The notes beneath the pieces were generated by a model. It made no database searches. It saw only the letters and a list, made by a program, of their open reading frames with translations, and was not told where the DNA came from. A stretch of 64,000 nt of DNA, from assembly GCF_900103485.1 (NCBI RefSeq), contig NZ_FNHW01000001.1, forward strand, positions 3,059,057 through 3,123,056, written 5' to 3'. Below, in pieces: positions 37,338 through 45,770 of this stretch. The DNA comes from Fictibacillus solisalsi. GTDB lineage: Bacteria; Bacillota; Bacilli; Bacillales; Fictibacillaceae. Each line of letters begins with the position of its first letter. Position 1 is the stretch's first letter. A program made the translations under genes and the position numbers.

Positions 37338-37907
37338 TTACTTACCACTGCATGCCGGCAAAATACCAGCAATGACATGATCCACCAGTTCAGAAATAAA
37401 ACATTCATCTGGTGTTTGTTTATAGATGAGGATACGAAAATAGATCGGACCGATCAGCATATCAAGCAGAATATCAATATTTACTTCCGCTTCAATCCCT
37501 TCTCTTTCCATGGCCTGCCCTAAAAAAGAGGCTGAATCCATTCGGCGCAAACTTAAATACGAGGTATAAAATTCATCCGAAATTTCTTTATCCTCCACAA
37601 TGATGGCCAGCATCGATCTTCCGAGCGTTGTGCTGAACACATCCGCCAGGTTTTTTAACTGCTCCACAAAATTCTTCTTAATCGAATCATTGGAATCAAA
37701 TTGAAACGCAGACTCTGTCACCATTAAAAAAGCATCCAGTACAAGATGCGCTTTCGTTGGCCACCACCGGTAAATGGTCGCTTTACCGACCCCGGCTTTT
37801 GCTGCTATCCCCTCAATCGTCAAACACAAATAGCCTTTATGGTTCAACTCACTGATGGTTGCTTCCAATATTTTTTCCTTATTCCTCGGCTGTTTGGTTT
37901 GAATCAT
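37338..37907 (-). CDS. TetR-family transcriptional regulator
   Basis: 189 residues. The helix-turn-helix lies at about residues 25-50: LTIEGIAAKAGVGKATIYRWWPTKAHLV. The helical ligand domain follows, ending HVIAGILPACSGK. The YRWW motif places it near the TetR_C_11 type often linked to MFS pumps. It is followed by the MFS gene, and a perfect palindrome precedes it. Confidence 0.9.
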   Translation of the reverse strand: MIQTKQPRNKEKILEATISELNHKGYLCLTIEGIAAKAGVGKATIYRWWPTKAHLVLDAFLMVTESAFQFDSNDSIKKNFVEQLKNLADVFSTTLGRSMLAIIVEDKEISDEFYTSYLSLRRMDSASFLGQAMEREGIEAEVNIDILLDMLIGPIYFRILIYKQTPDECFISELVDHVIAGILPACSGK

Positions 37908-37933
37908 GATTTACAACCTCCAAAACCTTCTCC

Positions 37934-37959
37934 AATGAAACGATACGTATCGTTTCATT
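37934..37959. promoter_or_regulatory. TetR operator, perfect 26-base palindrome
   Basis: The centre is ACGATACGTATCGT, and pairing continues outward to AATGAAAC and GTTTCATT without mismatch. It lies 27 bases before the TetR start codon, within the predicted promoter. This should be the operator of the TetR-MFS operon. Confidence 0.85.
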
Positions 37960-38246
37960 CTTTTGCTATTATAGCCGTCTTGAACTACAAAAGCAATTCA
38001 TCCGTATACTCCATTTAGAGATAATTCTTTCAAATAGGATGACAATAATTCAATCCCTATCCTTTTTTTAATAGTAATTGAAGTTTTTCGTCGAGATAAA
38101 TGGGGGTAGCCGGTCTGGAGGATTAGAATATTTGTCTTTTTCAGTTCCTGCTTCATAAAGGAAGGGACTTGCAAGTCATTCGTTGGTTATTACTCCATAA
38201 CTCAAACATAAAATCAGGAATACAGAAATATAATAAAGGAGTAACT
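37960..38246. other. Gap with no recognisable gene
   Basis: This holds the outer promoter region of the TetR gene, then AT-rich sequence with a weak hairpin (ATAGGAT with ATCCT, followed by seven Ts, ending near 38070). I see nothing else that I can name. Confidence 0.4.
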
Positions 38247-38303
38247 ATGACACTTCTGAAATCTGCTAATGGCGTATATGACGAAAGCAAGAGAAAGATA
38301 TAA
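38247..38303 (+). CDS. Possible 18-codon leader peptide or small protein
   Basis: Reads MTLLKSANGVYDESKRKI then stop, with AAAGGAG five bases before the ATG. It lies 57 bases before the ACT-like gene. It could be a leader peptide or a short gene whose frame was broken; I cannot tell which. Confidence 0.3.
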   Translation: MTLLKSANGVYDESKRKI

Positions 38304-38360
38304 ATATACTAGCTTGTTGGATGGATGCTCCTCAATCTTTATAAGGAGGTAATAGATGAA

Positions 38361-38801
38361 GTGCGTAATGGTTTGAAATATAATATTAGAAATCAATTCA
38401 TGATTATAGTTGATGATCGTACACTTGCAAGATTACTAAGGAGATTAGCCCTAAACGGTATCAATATTAACGGATTCCAAGAATATAAGACTCCTAATAA
38501 TCAAAATATATTTAGATTCGTAGTGGGAAAAACGGCAGGCGAAAATAATAGCGAGCTGCTTATCGTAAGAGACATTTTACAAAACCTTCAAGTTCATTGG
38601 CAGGAAAAGCAGGTAATTCAAATACTGGAAATTTCCTCAGGGGCTCCAGGACAATTAGGAATAATCTATGGAGCATTGTGGTGCAAAGTAAAAATTGAGG
38701 CGATTTACTTTGGAGAAGACACAAAATTATTTTTGGATGTTTCAGCTAATCAAAACGCCTTGTATATTCTATCTGCTCCTGAACTTAAACTTTGCAAATA
38801 A
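38361..38801 (+). CDS. Small tandem ACT-like domain protein
   Basis: 146 residues from a GTG with AAGGAGG 11 bases upstream; an in-frame ATG at 38325 has no ribosome site and the AAGGAGG would lie inside the gene. The pattern QFMIIVDDRTLARLLRRLALNGININGFQEYK resembles one ACT unit, and ILEISSGAPGQLGIIYGALWCKVKIEAIYF a second. ACT units bind amino acids or similar ligands, but no catalytic partner domain is present. It is followed by a strong terminator, so it is a single gene. The function is unknown. Confidence 0.6.
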   Translation: MRNGLKYNIRNQFMIIVDDRTLARLLRRLALNGININGFQEYKTPNNQNIFRFVVGKTAGENNSELLIVRDILQNLQVHWQEKQVIQILEISSGAPGQLGIIYGALWCKVKIEAIYFGEDTKLFLDVSANQNALYILSAPELKLCK

Positions 38802-38898
38802 AAATTTATAGCCATATTTTAATTTTTGCAGTCAAGTGGAGGGGAAGGGCAGGAACCACTATTATGGCGACAGGTGTTCGCAAATTTTCTCTAATTTA

Positions 38899-38935
38899 AA
38901 CAAGGATGATGTTGTCTGATCATCCTTGTTTTTTC
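38899..38935 (+). terminator. Terminator after the ACT-like gene
   Basis: AACAAGGATGAT pairs perfectly over 12 bases with ATCATCCTTGTT, followed by TTTTTTC. Confidence 0.88.
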
Positions 38936-39112
38936 ATGTAAATCACAATTTCCAGAAGTCAGAGTTGCGGCATAAAGACTTTTGTTCAACGGGTTTTTTA
39001 AAATTTTTCGAGGCAGACAGGGTTTTAGTCCAAACTCCATTAAAACAGGTGAATAAGATATTGGAAGGGCTATAGTCCTATTTGTTATTAATTCGTTAAG
39101 GGAGGTTATCTT

Positions 39113-39358
39113 ATGCCAAAAAAACCACCTAGAACAAAAAGTTCTAGTTCTAGTTCTAGTTCTAGTTCCTCTCATCATAAACGTTCTTCTAGACGATCCT
39201 CCAAACATTCATCAAAACGATCCCGTTCTTCTTTATGTAGCAGCAGTTCATCCAGTTCAAGTTCCTCTCCACATAAATTTTCTAAAAGACAATCCTCTAA
39301 GAAATGCAGGCGACATAAAAAACGTTGTTGCCGTGATGCTTGGGAATGGATTTTTTAA
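39113..39358 (+). CDS. Ser/Lys/Arg-rich low-complexity protein, possible spore-coat component
   Basis: 81 residues beginning MPKKPPRTKSSS, with two poly-Ser runs separated by basic HHKRSSRRSSKHSSKR-type segments and a Cys/Arg-rich end (KKCRRHKKRCCRDAWEWIF). GGGAGG lies seven bases before the ATG. The DNA shows TCTAGT repeated several times. Composition recalls CotG/CotB-type coat proteins phosphorylated by CotH, but there is no sequence signature and no coat gene nearby. This is inference from composition only. Confidence 0.6.
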   Translation: MPKKPPRTKSSSSSSSSSSSHHKRSSRRSSKHSSKRSRSSLCSSSSSSSSSSPHKFSKRQSSKKCRRHKKRCCRDAWEWIF

Positions 39359-39407
39359 ATTTAGAGCCTGCCCATCATAGACACGCCATAGAGTGGAACA
39401 ATGTCAG

Positions 39408-39446
39408 CAAGTACTAGGAACAAACATGTAGTCTCTAGTACTTGCC
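39408..39446. repeat. Perfect 11-bp inverted repeat downstream of the Ser-rich gene
   Basis: GCAAGTACTAG at 39408-39418 and CTAGTACTTGC at 39436-39446 with a 17-base loop. There is no T-run directly after, so it is a weak terminator at best. The rest of the 39359-39595 gap shows nothing else. Confidence 0.6.
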
Positions 39447-39595
39447 CAATTTCTTATAAGAAAAAAGTTTTTATTTAACAATTTAGCACGCAATATACAT
39501 ATTGTTAGGACATTCTTCTGTCTATCTAAAAGTATTTATGTCAATGTCAATCACATAAGAATATTAGCCTGAAGTAGAAGTGCAGGCCTTCCCTC

Positions 39596-39718
39596 TTATA
39601 TACTTTCCAGCCTGCGGTCATTTTGGCAGTTTTCACAGAGATGAAGTATTTTCGGGGAATCTTCCATCTCGCTTTTTTCCAGCTGCTCTTCAACCCCGCA
39701 AATTTCACATTTTTTCAT
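39596..39718 (-). CDS. 40-residue double-CxxC zinc-ribbon-like protein
   Basis: Reads MKKCEICGVEEQLEKSEMED and continues to LHLCENCQNDRRLESI. Cys4/Cys7 and Cys28/Cys31 form two CxxC knuckles, enough for one zinc site. GGAGGAGG lies five bases before the ATG. It starts 15 bases after the HMA-like gene on the same strand, making it the fourth gene of the formate dehydrogenase operon. It is not a known factor that I recognise. Confidence 0.65.
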   Translation of the reverse strand: MKKCEICGVEEQLEKSEMEDSPKILHLCENCQNDRRLESI

Positions 39719-39733
39719 GCGTTCCTCCTCCTT

Positions 39734-39964
39734 TCAATGAAGCTCGTCCAAGACAGCATATCCACTTTCCTGAATAGCCTGAAGAAAATCCTCATAGGAC
39801 GCCATGTTGGGATCAAAACTGATACTTGCCTCTCCCCGGCTGATGTTAACATCCACCTTTTCAATTCCCCATACATGATGAAGGGCATTTGAAATCGTAT
39901 TGGCGTCCTGCTCATTTTCCAATCCTTTAATTTTGATGCTTTTTGCTTCCAATTCGGGTTCCAT
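39734..39964 (-). CDS. HMA-like domain protein lacking the metal-binding cysteines
   Basis: 76 residues with the beta-alpha-beta-beta-alpha-beta pattern of heavy-metal-associated domains (SIKIKGLENEQDANTISNAL, VDVNISRGEASISFDPN, FLQAIQESGYAVLD). The usual GMTCxxC loop is replaced by GLENEQD, so it should not bind copper in the normal way. Its start lies six bases after the DUF1641 stop codon, indicating coupling. The role is unknown. Confidence 0.75.
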   Translation of the reverse strand: MEPELEAKSIKIKGLENEQDANTISNALHHVWGIEKVDVNISRGEASISFDPNMASYEDFLQAIQESGYAVLDELH

Positions 39965-39967
39965 CCT

Positions 39968-40465
39968 TTATTTATTGTGTCTTGGGACCTCATTCAGGCC
40001 TTCGCCCATGCCCTGCAAAAACTCCATCATCATGGCCATAGTTGCTCTCGTTTCCGGAGTGCGCATGCTTTTTCCCAGCTGCCATAAACTTGGTGTTTCC
40101 TCGTTTTCTGCAGAATCCGCTGCTCGCTCCATCCCCTTACTGAGTCCGGAGAGCATGGTTTTAAGCTGGTCAGGGTTCAATGTTCCTAAAAAGTTAAAGG
40201 CATTGATTCCGTTTTTTATCGTTTTGTGCATTTGAGGCTTGTTCAATTGCTGGACGGCGATTACTCCTACATCGTTACGTTTTTCAATAAGAGCGGATAA
40301 GGTATCCAGCGCCCCCATTTCATGAAGATTTTTCACGATGCTAATCATGGTCAGAATTGCTTCGCTGTTGTCCGCCAGTTCCCGAACAATTCCTGCCACT
40401 GCTTCCGCCTGTTCTTCTTCCCGGGTGCGGCCTTCCTTTTTAATTTGCCTGATTGCTTTCGCCAT
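39968..40465 (-). CDS. DUF1641 protein, YrhD-like
   Basis: 165 residues, alpha-helical, with the DUF1641 segment around INAFNFLGTLNPDQLKTMLSGLSKGMERA. In B. subtilis the homologue YrhD is encoded next to YrhE, as here. The ATG lies 26 bases inside the end of the formate dehydrogenase gene and uses an AAGGGGGG site within it. It is often thought to be an accessory or electron-transfer partner, but no activity is established. Confidence 0.85.
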   Translation of the reverse strand: MAKAIRQIKKEGRTREEEQAEAVAGIVRELADNSEAILTMISIVKNLHEMGALDTLSALIEKRNDVGVIAVQQLNKPQMHKTIKNGINAFNFLGTLNPDQLKTMLSGLSKGMERAADSAENEETPSLWQLGKSMRTPETRATMAMMMEFLQGMGEGLNEVPRHNK

Positions 40466-43415
40466 ATTCGTCCCCCCTTATCAACTCTTCGATTGGCGTG
40501 AAATCGTCACGCTTCCACTTGGCTTCCACACGAACACTGATTTGCGGAATACGATTGCCAAACCGGTGATTCACCTTTGGCAATGGAGGCTCTCCAGAAG
40601 TTTCGAGCACTTCCATTCTGACGTCCATTTCCTTGTATGCCGGTGTATGAGTCGTAATGTCGTGGTAGCTGCTCGTCAGCTTGTTAACCGCTTCAATGTC
40701 CTCAGAAGTGTTCATGGTGAGATACAGCTCATTGCCTTTTACCCGGTCGGTGACGATTACACGGACCTCCACATGGCCATATGGAGAAGTCAGGCCAACG
40801 AGTGCACCGTCCTCAAGCTCCCGTTCACGGGCAAGCTCTGGCGAGACTTCCACCCAAGGATGAGGAACTTTGTGTGTAAGCCCCTCTGAGCGATAGGTCA
40901 TGTTTCCCTCATGGAAATGCTCAAGCAAACGGCCGTTATTTAAATGCAGGTCGAACTCTTCACCCGGCTTAAACGGCTCAGTCCATTCCACAACAACCAG
41001 CTTCGCCTTGCCGTCAGGAAATGCAAACCTCTCCTCGTATAAGAGCGGAGAATCGGTACCATCTGCTGCTACCGGCCAAAGCTGGCTGTTCCATCCTTCC
41101 AGCCGCTCATAACTTACACCGGCAAAGATCTTGGCGAGACTGGCCGCCTCTTTCATGATTTCTCCAGGATGAGTATAGTTCCAATTGGCTCCCATGATAT
41201 TGGCCAACTCCTGAAAGATTTCCCAATCCGGTTTCGACTGGCCAAGCGGCTCAAGCACCTTGTAAAAACGCTGGATGCGGCGTTCCGTGTTGACGAACGT
41301 ACCGTCCTTCTCCAGACTTGGTGCTGCCGGTAAAACCACATCCGCAAATTGTGCTGTTTTACTGAAGAAAATGTCCTGCACCACAAAGAATTCCAGCTTT
41401 TCAAAGCCAGCATCCACAAAATTCGAATTGGAATCCACCAGTGACATGTCTTCACCGAACAAATAAAGTGCCTTTAACTTTCCTTTATGGATACCTTCCA
41501 CCATTTGATGGTTATCCAGTCCCGGCTCTTCCGGAAGCTTGACGCCCCATGCTTTTTCATAGCGTTCGCGCACTTCTTTGTCCTGGACAGGTTCATAACC
41601 CGGCATCCAAGCCGGCATTGTGCCAAAATCACACGCCCCCTGAACGTTGTTGTGTCCTCTAAGCGGATACGCACCTGTTCCGGTTCGTCCGTAATTTCCT
41701 GTCACGAGCAGCAAATTGGAGATGGCAGTACTCGTATCGGTCGCTCCCATATGCTGGGTGACACCCATTGCCCATAGAGCACAGACCGATTTTGCCTCAT
41801 GAATCATGGTTGCCATCTGGATCAACGTTTCTTTGGATAACCCTGTTTTTTCCTCGGCGTATTCCAGTGTGAACTTATCCAATGATGACCGGTATTCTTC
41901 AAATCCATTAACCCGTTTCTCCAAAAATGCTTTGTCTTCCCATCCTTGATCAAGAATGTACTTGGTAACTGCTGAAAGCCAAATTAAATCTGAACCCGGT
42001 TTGGGGTGAACATGCAGATCAGCCCGCTCAGCCAGTTCATTTTTCCTCAGATCGACGACCATTAGTTTTTGCCCGTGCAATTTGTGGGACCGTTTAATTC
42101 GGGTAGCCAGAACAGGATGGGATTCTGCCGGATTGGCCCCAATAATCATGACCAGCTCAGATGCTGCAATATCCTTAATTGTTCCGGCATCACCGCCAAT
42201 TCCAACTGTCCGCAACAGTCCTGCCGTTGCCGGAGACTGGCAGTATCGTGAGCAATTGTCCACATTGTTGGTTCCCATAATGGATCGCACAAACTTTTGA
42301 AAAAGATAATTCTCTTCGTTCGAGCATTTGGAAGAGGCGATATAGCCGATGGAATGAGCACCATGCTCTTCCTTAATGCCTGTCAGCTTTTCTGCAATGA
42401 GTTTCAACGCTTCTTCCCAGGTGGCCTCAACAAACTCTTCTCCTTTTCGAATCAAAGGCTTCGTCAGCCGCTTGTCACTGTTGACGAAATCCCATCCCCA
42501 TTTTCCTTTGACACAGGTGGATATTCCGTTAACCGGTGCTTCCTCACTCGGTTCAATCTTCAGGATTTCCCGGCCCTTCGTCCAAACTTCAAAACTGCAG
42601 CCTACCCCACAGTAAGTACACACGGTTTTAGTCCGTTTAATCCGGGCTTTCCTCATGGCTGCTTCCATTTCGGATATGGCGAAAATCTCCTTATACCCTG
42701 GCTCGACTTCCTTCGTAAGATCGATCATCGGTCCAAGCATGTTGGCCGGAATGCCAGTCAGATACCCCGCCTCTCCGAGCATCGACTTTTCCATTAGTGC
42801 ATTACAGGGACAGACCGTGACACAGTGGCCACAAGAAACACATGATGATTCATCGATTGGAACATCGTTATCCCAAATCACGCGCGGTGCTTCACGTTCC
42901 CAGTCGATGGTCAGCGTCTCATTCACCTGCAAATCCTGACAGGCTTCCACACATCTTCCACACAAAATGCACTGATCCGGTTCATAGCGGTAAAAAGGAT
43001 GTGAGTTATCCGGCGGGTAAGGTTTCGCTTCAAATTTATATTTCTGATGCTCAATCTCCAGGTATTCAGCCGTATTATGCACCACGCAGTTGCCGTTATT
43101 GTTATCGCAAACGGTGCAATAGAGCTCATGATTTTTTAAAATACGCGACATTGCTTCGTACTGTGCATCCTTAACGTTTTTTGACAGTGAATCGACCTGC
43201 ATCCCGGGTGTAGCCTTAGTGGAGCAGGCACGAACCAGTTCGCCTTCTACCTGCACAAAACAGGTATCACACGTTTGAATCGTACCCAGGTCAGGGTGAT
43301 AACAAATGCTCGGAATCTCATAGTCCTGTGATTTGGCCACCTGCAGAATGGTTTGGCCTTCTGTAGCAGGAAATTCTTTTCCGTTGATTTGTATGGAAAA
43401 ATGGTTGTCTTCCAT
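40440..43415 (-). CDS. Formate dehydrogenase-like molybdoenzyme, YrhE/YjgC type
   Basis: 991 residues. In order: a 2Fe-2S domain (Cys38, 49, 52, 64), a His/Cys 4Fe-4S site (His96, Cys100, 103, 110), two 4Fe-4S clusters (Cys149/152/155/159 and Cys192/195/198/202), then the molybdopterin domain with its own cluster (Cys266/269/273/301). The predicted molybdenum ligand is Cys392 in NCSRYCQSPATAG. The next residue is Gln393, where well-studied formate dehydrogenases have His. The architecture is that of a cytoplasmic NAD-linked FDH large subunit, but no NAD-binding subunit is encoded nearby. It is the first gene of a four-gene operon. Confidence 0.9.
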   Translation of the reverse strand: MEDNHFSIQINGKEFPATEGQTILQVAKSQDYEIPSICYHPDLGTIQTCDTCFVQVEGELVRACSTKATPGMQVDSLSKNVKDAQYEAMSRILKNHELYCTVCDNNNGNCVVHNTAEYLEIEHQKYKFEAKPYPPDNSHPFYRYEPDQCILCGRCVEACQDLQVNETLTIDWEREAPRVIWDNDVPIDESSCVSCGHCVTVCPCNALMEKSMLGEAGYLTGIPANMLGPMIDLTKEVEPGYKEIFAISEMEAAMRKARIKRTKTVCTYCGVGCSFEVWTKGREILKIEPSEEAPVNGISTCVKGKWGWDFVNSDKRLTKPLIRKGEEFVEATWEEALKLIAEKLTGIKEEHGAHSIGYIASSKCSNEENYLFQKFVRSIMGTNNVDNCSRYCQSPATAGLLRTVGIGGDAGTIKDIAASELVMIIGANPAESHPVLATRIKRSHKLHGQKLMVVDLRKNELAERADLHVHPKPGSDLIWLSAVTKYILDQGWEDKAFLEKRVNGFEEYRSSLDKFTLEYAEEKTGLSKETLIQMATMIHEAKSVCALWAMGVTQHMGATDTSTAISNLLLVTGNYGRTGTGAYPLRGHNNVQGACDFGTMPAWMPGYEPVQDKEVRERYEKAWGVKLPEEPGLDNHQMVEGIHKGKLKALYLFGEDMSLVDSNSNFVDAGFEKLEFFVVQDIFFSKTAQFADVVLPAAPSLEKDGTFVNTERRIQRFYKVLEPLGQSKPDWEIFQELANIMGANWNYTHPGEIMKEAASLAKIFAGVSYERLEGWNSQLWPVAADGTDSPLLYEERFAFPDGKAKLVVVEWTEPFKPGEEFDLHLNNGRLLEHFHEGNMTYRSEGLTHKVPHPWVEVSPELARERELEDGALVGLTSPYGHVEVRVIVTDRVKGNELYLTMNTSEDIEAVNKLTSSYHDITTHTPAYKEMDVRMEVLETSGEPPLPKVNHRFGNRIPQISVRVEAKWKRDDFTPIEELIRGDEYGESNQAN

Positions 43416-43557
43416 TGAATAAATCAGCCTCCTTTAGTCCAATTTCGTTTCTTTTTAACAAGCATTTCCAAAACCGAAAGCAATTAAAATAGATTGCATA
43501 GGAAAAGTAGAGATTGGTTAGGATTTTGATAGAAGTGATAAAGGAGTGGATCAAAAA

Positions 43558-43776
43558 ATGGAGAAGGAAGAATTACTTTCGCATGTCACCGCGATGATTG
43601 TATCCTCGGCCAAGGTGCCGAAGCATATGGCCGTTTCACCTGTAAAAATGGCCGATTTGTATGGAGTCAAAGCAATCGAAGTGGAAAAGGGACTTAATGA
43701 ATTAGTAGATGAAGGAAAGCTAAGAAGAGAGCAATTGCAGGATTATCCGCACTATATGGTATATCTCCTGCCTTAA
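43558..43776 (+). CDS. Small conserved-looking protein of unknown function
   Basis: 72 residues from the ATG, which has AAAGGAG about 11 bases upstream; a GTG four codons earlier overlaps that site. The pattern KMADLYGVKAIEVEKGLNELVDEGKLRRE looks like a winged-helix-type segment in which a helix-turn-helix and wing could fit. It is divergent from the formate dehydrogenase gene, so a regulatory link is possible but unproven. Confidence 0.65.
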   Translation: MEKEELLSHVTAMIVSSAKVPKHMAVSPVKMADLYGVKAIEVEKGLNELVDEGKLRREQLQDYPHYMVYLLP

Positions 43777-43786
43777 AAATCTATAT

Positions 43787-43823
43787 AAAAAAACAGGCTG
43801 TTCGTTTTCAACAGCCTGTTTTC
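43787..43823. terminator. Bidirectional terminator at 43.8 kb
   Basis: AAACAGGCTGTT (43791-43802) pairs with AACAGCCTGTTT (43810-43821), with As before and Ts after. It serves the small plus-strand gene and the convergent MFS gene. Confidence 0.88.
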
Positions 43824-43828
43824 TTACG

Positions 43829-45055
43829 TTATAAAGCCTTTTTCTGAAGAACATCAGTATCTTTCTCAACGCTCACATAACGATTGCTTCCCGCTCCCAT
43901 GCCAACGAAAAAAAGTAGAACGCCGGCCACGACCAAAACTGTAAGGGGAAGGGTCCAGCTATGGGTTTTATCATGCAAAAAGCCAAAAAGGGCCGGTCCA
44001 ATCGCAGCCAGCAAATAACCGACCGATTGGGCCATTCCTGATAGCTCTGCCGCCTGATGGGCATTTTGCGTCCGAAGCACAAAAAACATGGTCGCCAGGC
44101 CGAATCCTGAGCCGATGCCGATCCCAATCAAAATGACATAGAGCGGAGCGAGCCAGGTCAATCCGCTAAGAATCCCGGCATAGCCCAAGAGTAAAAAGAG
44201 GACCGTAAAGGCTACGAGTTTTCGCTGATCGGCGCTCCTGCCCGCCAAAACCGGAACGAAGAACGTTGGGAGCAGACTCGCAAATTGAGTCAGTGACAGC
44301 AGCCAGCCGGCTTTTGAAGGACTCAGTCCCTGCTGATGCAAAATGGCCGGAAGCCAGGTAATAATCGAATAAAAAACGGTGGACTGCAGCCCCATAAACA
44401 GTGTCACCTTCCAGGCAAGCCCTGAACCCCACATGGATGTGCCTTTTACAGAAGATATGGGAACATGCTTCATCCTTAGCTGAGGAAGCCAAACAAGAAT
44501 GGAAACGAGTGAGATGAGCACCCAGCACACTAGCGCAAAGCGCCAGCCATAGCCCAATCCTTTTGAAATGGGAATACTCACTCCGGAGGCAACGGCTGCC
44601 CACATGTTCATGGAAACCGAATAGGTTCCTGTCATCAGACCTACCTTGTTCGGGAACTCTCTTTTGATTAAACTCGGAAGCAGAACGTTGCATACCGCTA
44701 TGGCAACTCCAAGCAATACCGTCCCGCCAAACAATCCGGATGAGAGAGGAACAGACCGCAATAATATACCTGCCCCCAGTAACAGCAATGCACCAAACAG
44801 CGTGTGCTCCAGGCCGAATTTACGTGCCATTTTAGGCGCCAGTGGCGAGATCAGAGCAAAAGCGAGCAGTGGCACGGTCGTCAGCATACCCGCGAGTGTG
44901 TTGGACATCCCTGTATTCTCCCTTATCATCTCGATGAGCGGCCCTACACAGGTTAATGGCGCTCTCAGATTAGCGCCGGCAAAGATAATACCCAAAATCA
45001 AAAGCCATCCACCCGGCTTGGAAACAGACAACATATGAACGTGTTGATTTTTCAT
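43829..45055 (-). CDS. MFS transporter, CynX/NimT (YycB-like) family
   Basis: 408 residues from the chosen ATG (MKNQHVHML), which has GGAGG nine bases upstream; the open frame runs 23 codons further. Twelve helices are expected. Typical signatures are GANLRAPLTCVGPLIEMIR near the N terminus and LLPSLIKREFPNKVGLMTGTYS. Family members export or import cyanate, 2-nitroimidazole and similar small compounds. The substrate here is unknown. Confidence 0.88.
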   Translation of the reverse strand: MKNQHVHMLSVSKPGGWLLILGIIFAGANLRAPLTCVGPLIEMIRENTGMSNTLAGMLTTVPLLAFALISPLAPKMARKFGLEHTLFGALLLLGAGILLRSVPLSSGLFGGTVLLGVAIAVCNVLLPSLIKREFPNKVGLMTGTYSVSMNMWAAVASGVSIPISKGLGYGWRFALVCWVLISLVSILVWLPQLRMKHVPISSVKGTSMWGSGLAWKVTLFMGLQSTVFYSIITWLPAILHQQGLSPSKAGWLLSLTQFASLLPTFFVPVLAGRSADQRKLVAFTVLFLLLGYAGILSGLTWLAPLYVILIGIGIGSGFGLATMFFVLRTQNAHQAAELSGMAQSVGYLLAAIGPALFGFLHDKTHSWTLPLTVLVVAGVLLFFVGMGAGSNRYVSVEKDTDVLQKKAL

Positions 45056-45253
45056 CCTATTTTTCCTCCAATAAGAAAAGGCCCGGCTCCTCACATCCAA
45101 TGGGGGGCCGTGGCACAATGTCATTAGTCTATTTGCATCAAAACACTTATGTATTCGCCATAAGAGAATAGAGCTGAAAAAGTGTCATACCTATAGTATA
45201 ACAGAAATCCAATTCCTTTAAAGGGGTAAAGGATGTAAACATTCGTTTAACAA

Positions 45254-45296
45254 AAAAAGCAGCCCCCTCTTCGTCCCTATGCGAGGTGGCTGCTTC
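45254..45296 (-). terminator. Terminator after the gene at 45312
   Basis: AAGCAGCC (45258-45265) pairs with GGCTGCTT (45288-45295), with an inner CTC/GAG. The minus-strand transcript then runs into TTTTTG. Confidence 0.8.
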
Positions 45297-45311
45297 TATC
45301 TGTTATTGCAC

Positions 45312-45770
45312 TTAATAGACCCTTTGCTTTTTAAGAATCGTAAAATCCTTATCAACCAGCCAAATCTGATGAACCCGGCGCACAGGATCGGCTTCCTTAT
45401 TAAAATGATCAAGACTTACCGTAAAGAACCTTTCCACTTGTTGGTTATATGCCTCATTTTTCGATCGAATAATAAAGAACGTTTCCTTTTTACCAAGAAC
45501 CGCCTGCGTATCCAGAACCGAATGGTATCGGTTTAAATCCCCAAAGGTATAGAACATCGATGAGCGGAACTCCTCTTCGATATCCAGCTTCAGCTGATTT
45601 TTCGCCTCCCGCCCCAGCTGCTTCGGATTCTCCTCATTCACTGTCACACCCAGCGGGGATGTCTCATTATCTTCATATGTTTCAAAAAGCAGCTGATTGA
45701 TTTTCAAACCCGTAAAAAGACCGGTTACGATGATGAACGTCATCAAAAGGAATAATAATCCCCGTTTCAT
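45312..45770 (-). CDS. Membrane-anchored protein of unknown function
   Basis: 152 residues. One N-terminal hydrophobic helix (GLLFLLMTFIIVTGLFTGL) with a positive start MKR suggests a signal anchor with the rest outside the membrane. The outer part has no cysteine and no motif I recognise; it includes FYTFGDLNRYHSVLDTQAVLG and DFTILKKQRVY. It is a single gene with its own terminator. Confidence 0.65.
   Translation of the reverse strand: MKRGLLFLLMTFIIVTGLFTGLKINQLLFETYEDNETSPLGVTVNEENPKQLGREAKNQLKLDIEEEFRSSMFYTFGDLNRYHSVLDTQAVLGKKETFFIIRSKNEAYNQQVERFFTVSLDHFNKEADPVRRVHQIWLVDKDFTILKKQRVY

Noticed and set aside
38214-38396. 60-codon minus-strand frame in the gap before the ACT-like gene
   Set aside because: Overlaps better supported plus-strand signals and lacks a ribosome site.
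38939-39112. Possible gene end reading RHKDFCSTGFLKFFEADRVL in the gap before the Ser-rich gene
   Set aside because: No start codon with a ribosome site and no match to a family; probably chance.
39715-39993. 92-codon minus-strand frame overlapping the HMA-like gene
   Set aside because: Out of frame with the HMA-like and 40-residue genes, both of which have coherent motifs and spacing.
42297-42797. 166-codon plus-strand frame
   Set aside because: Antisense to the formate dehydrogenase-like gene across its cluster-binding region.
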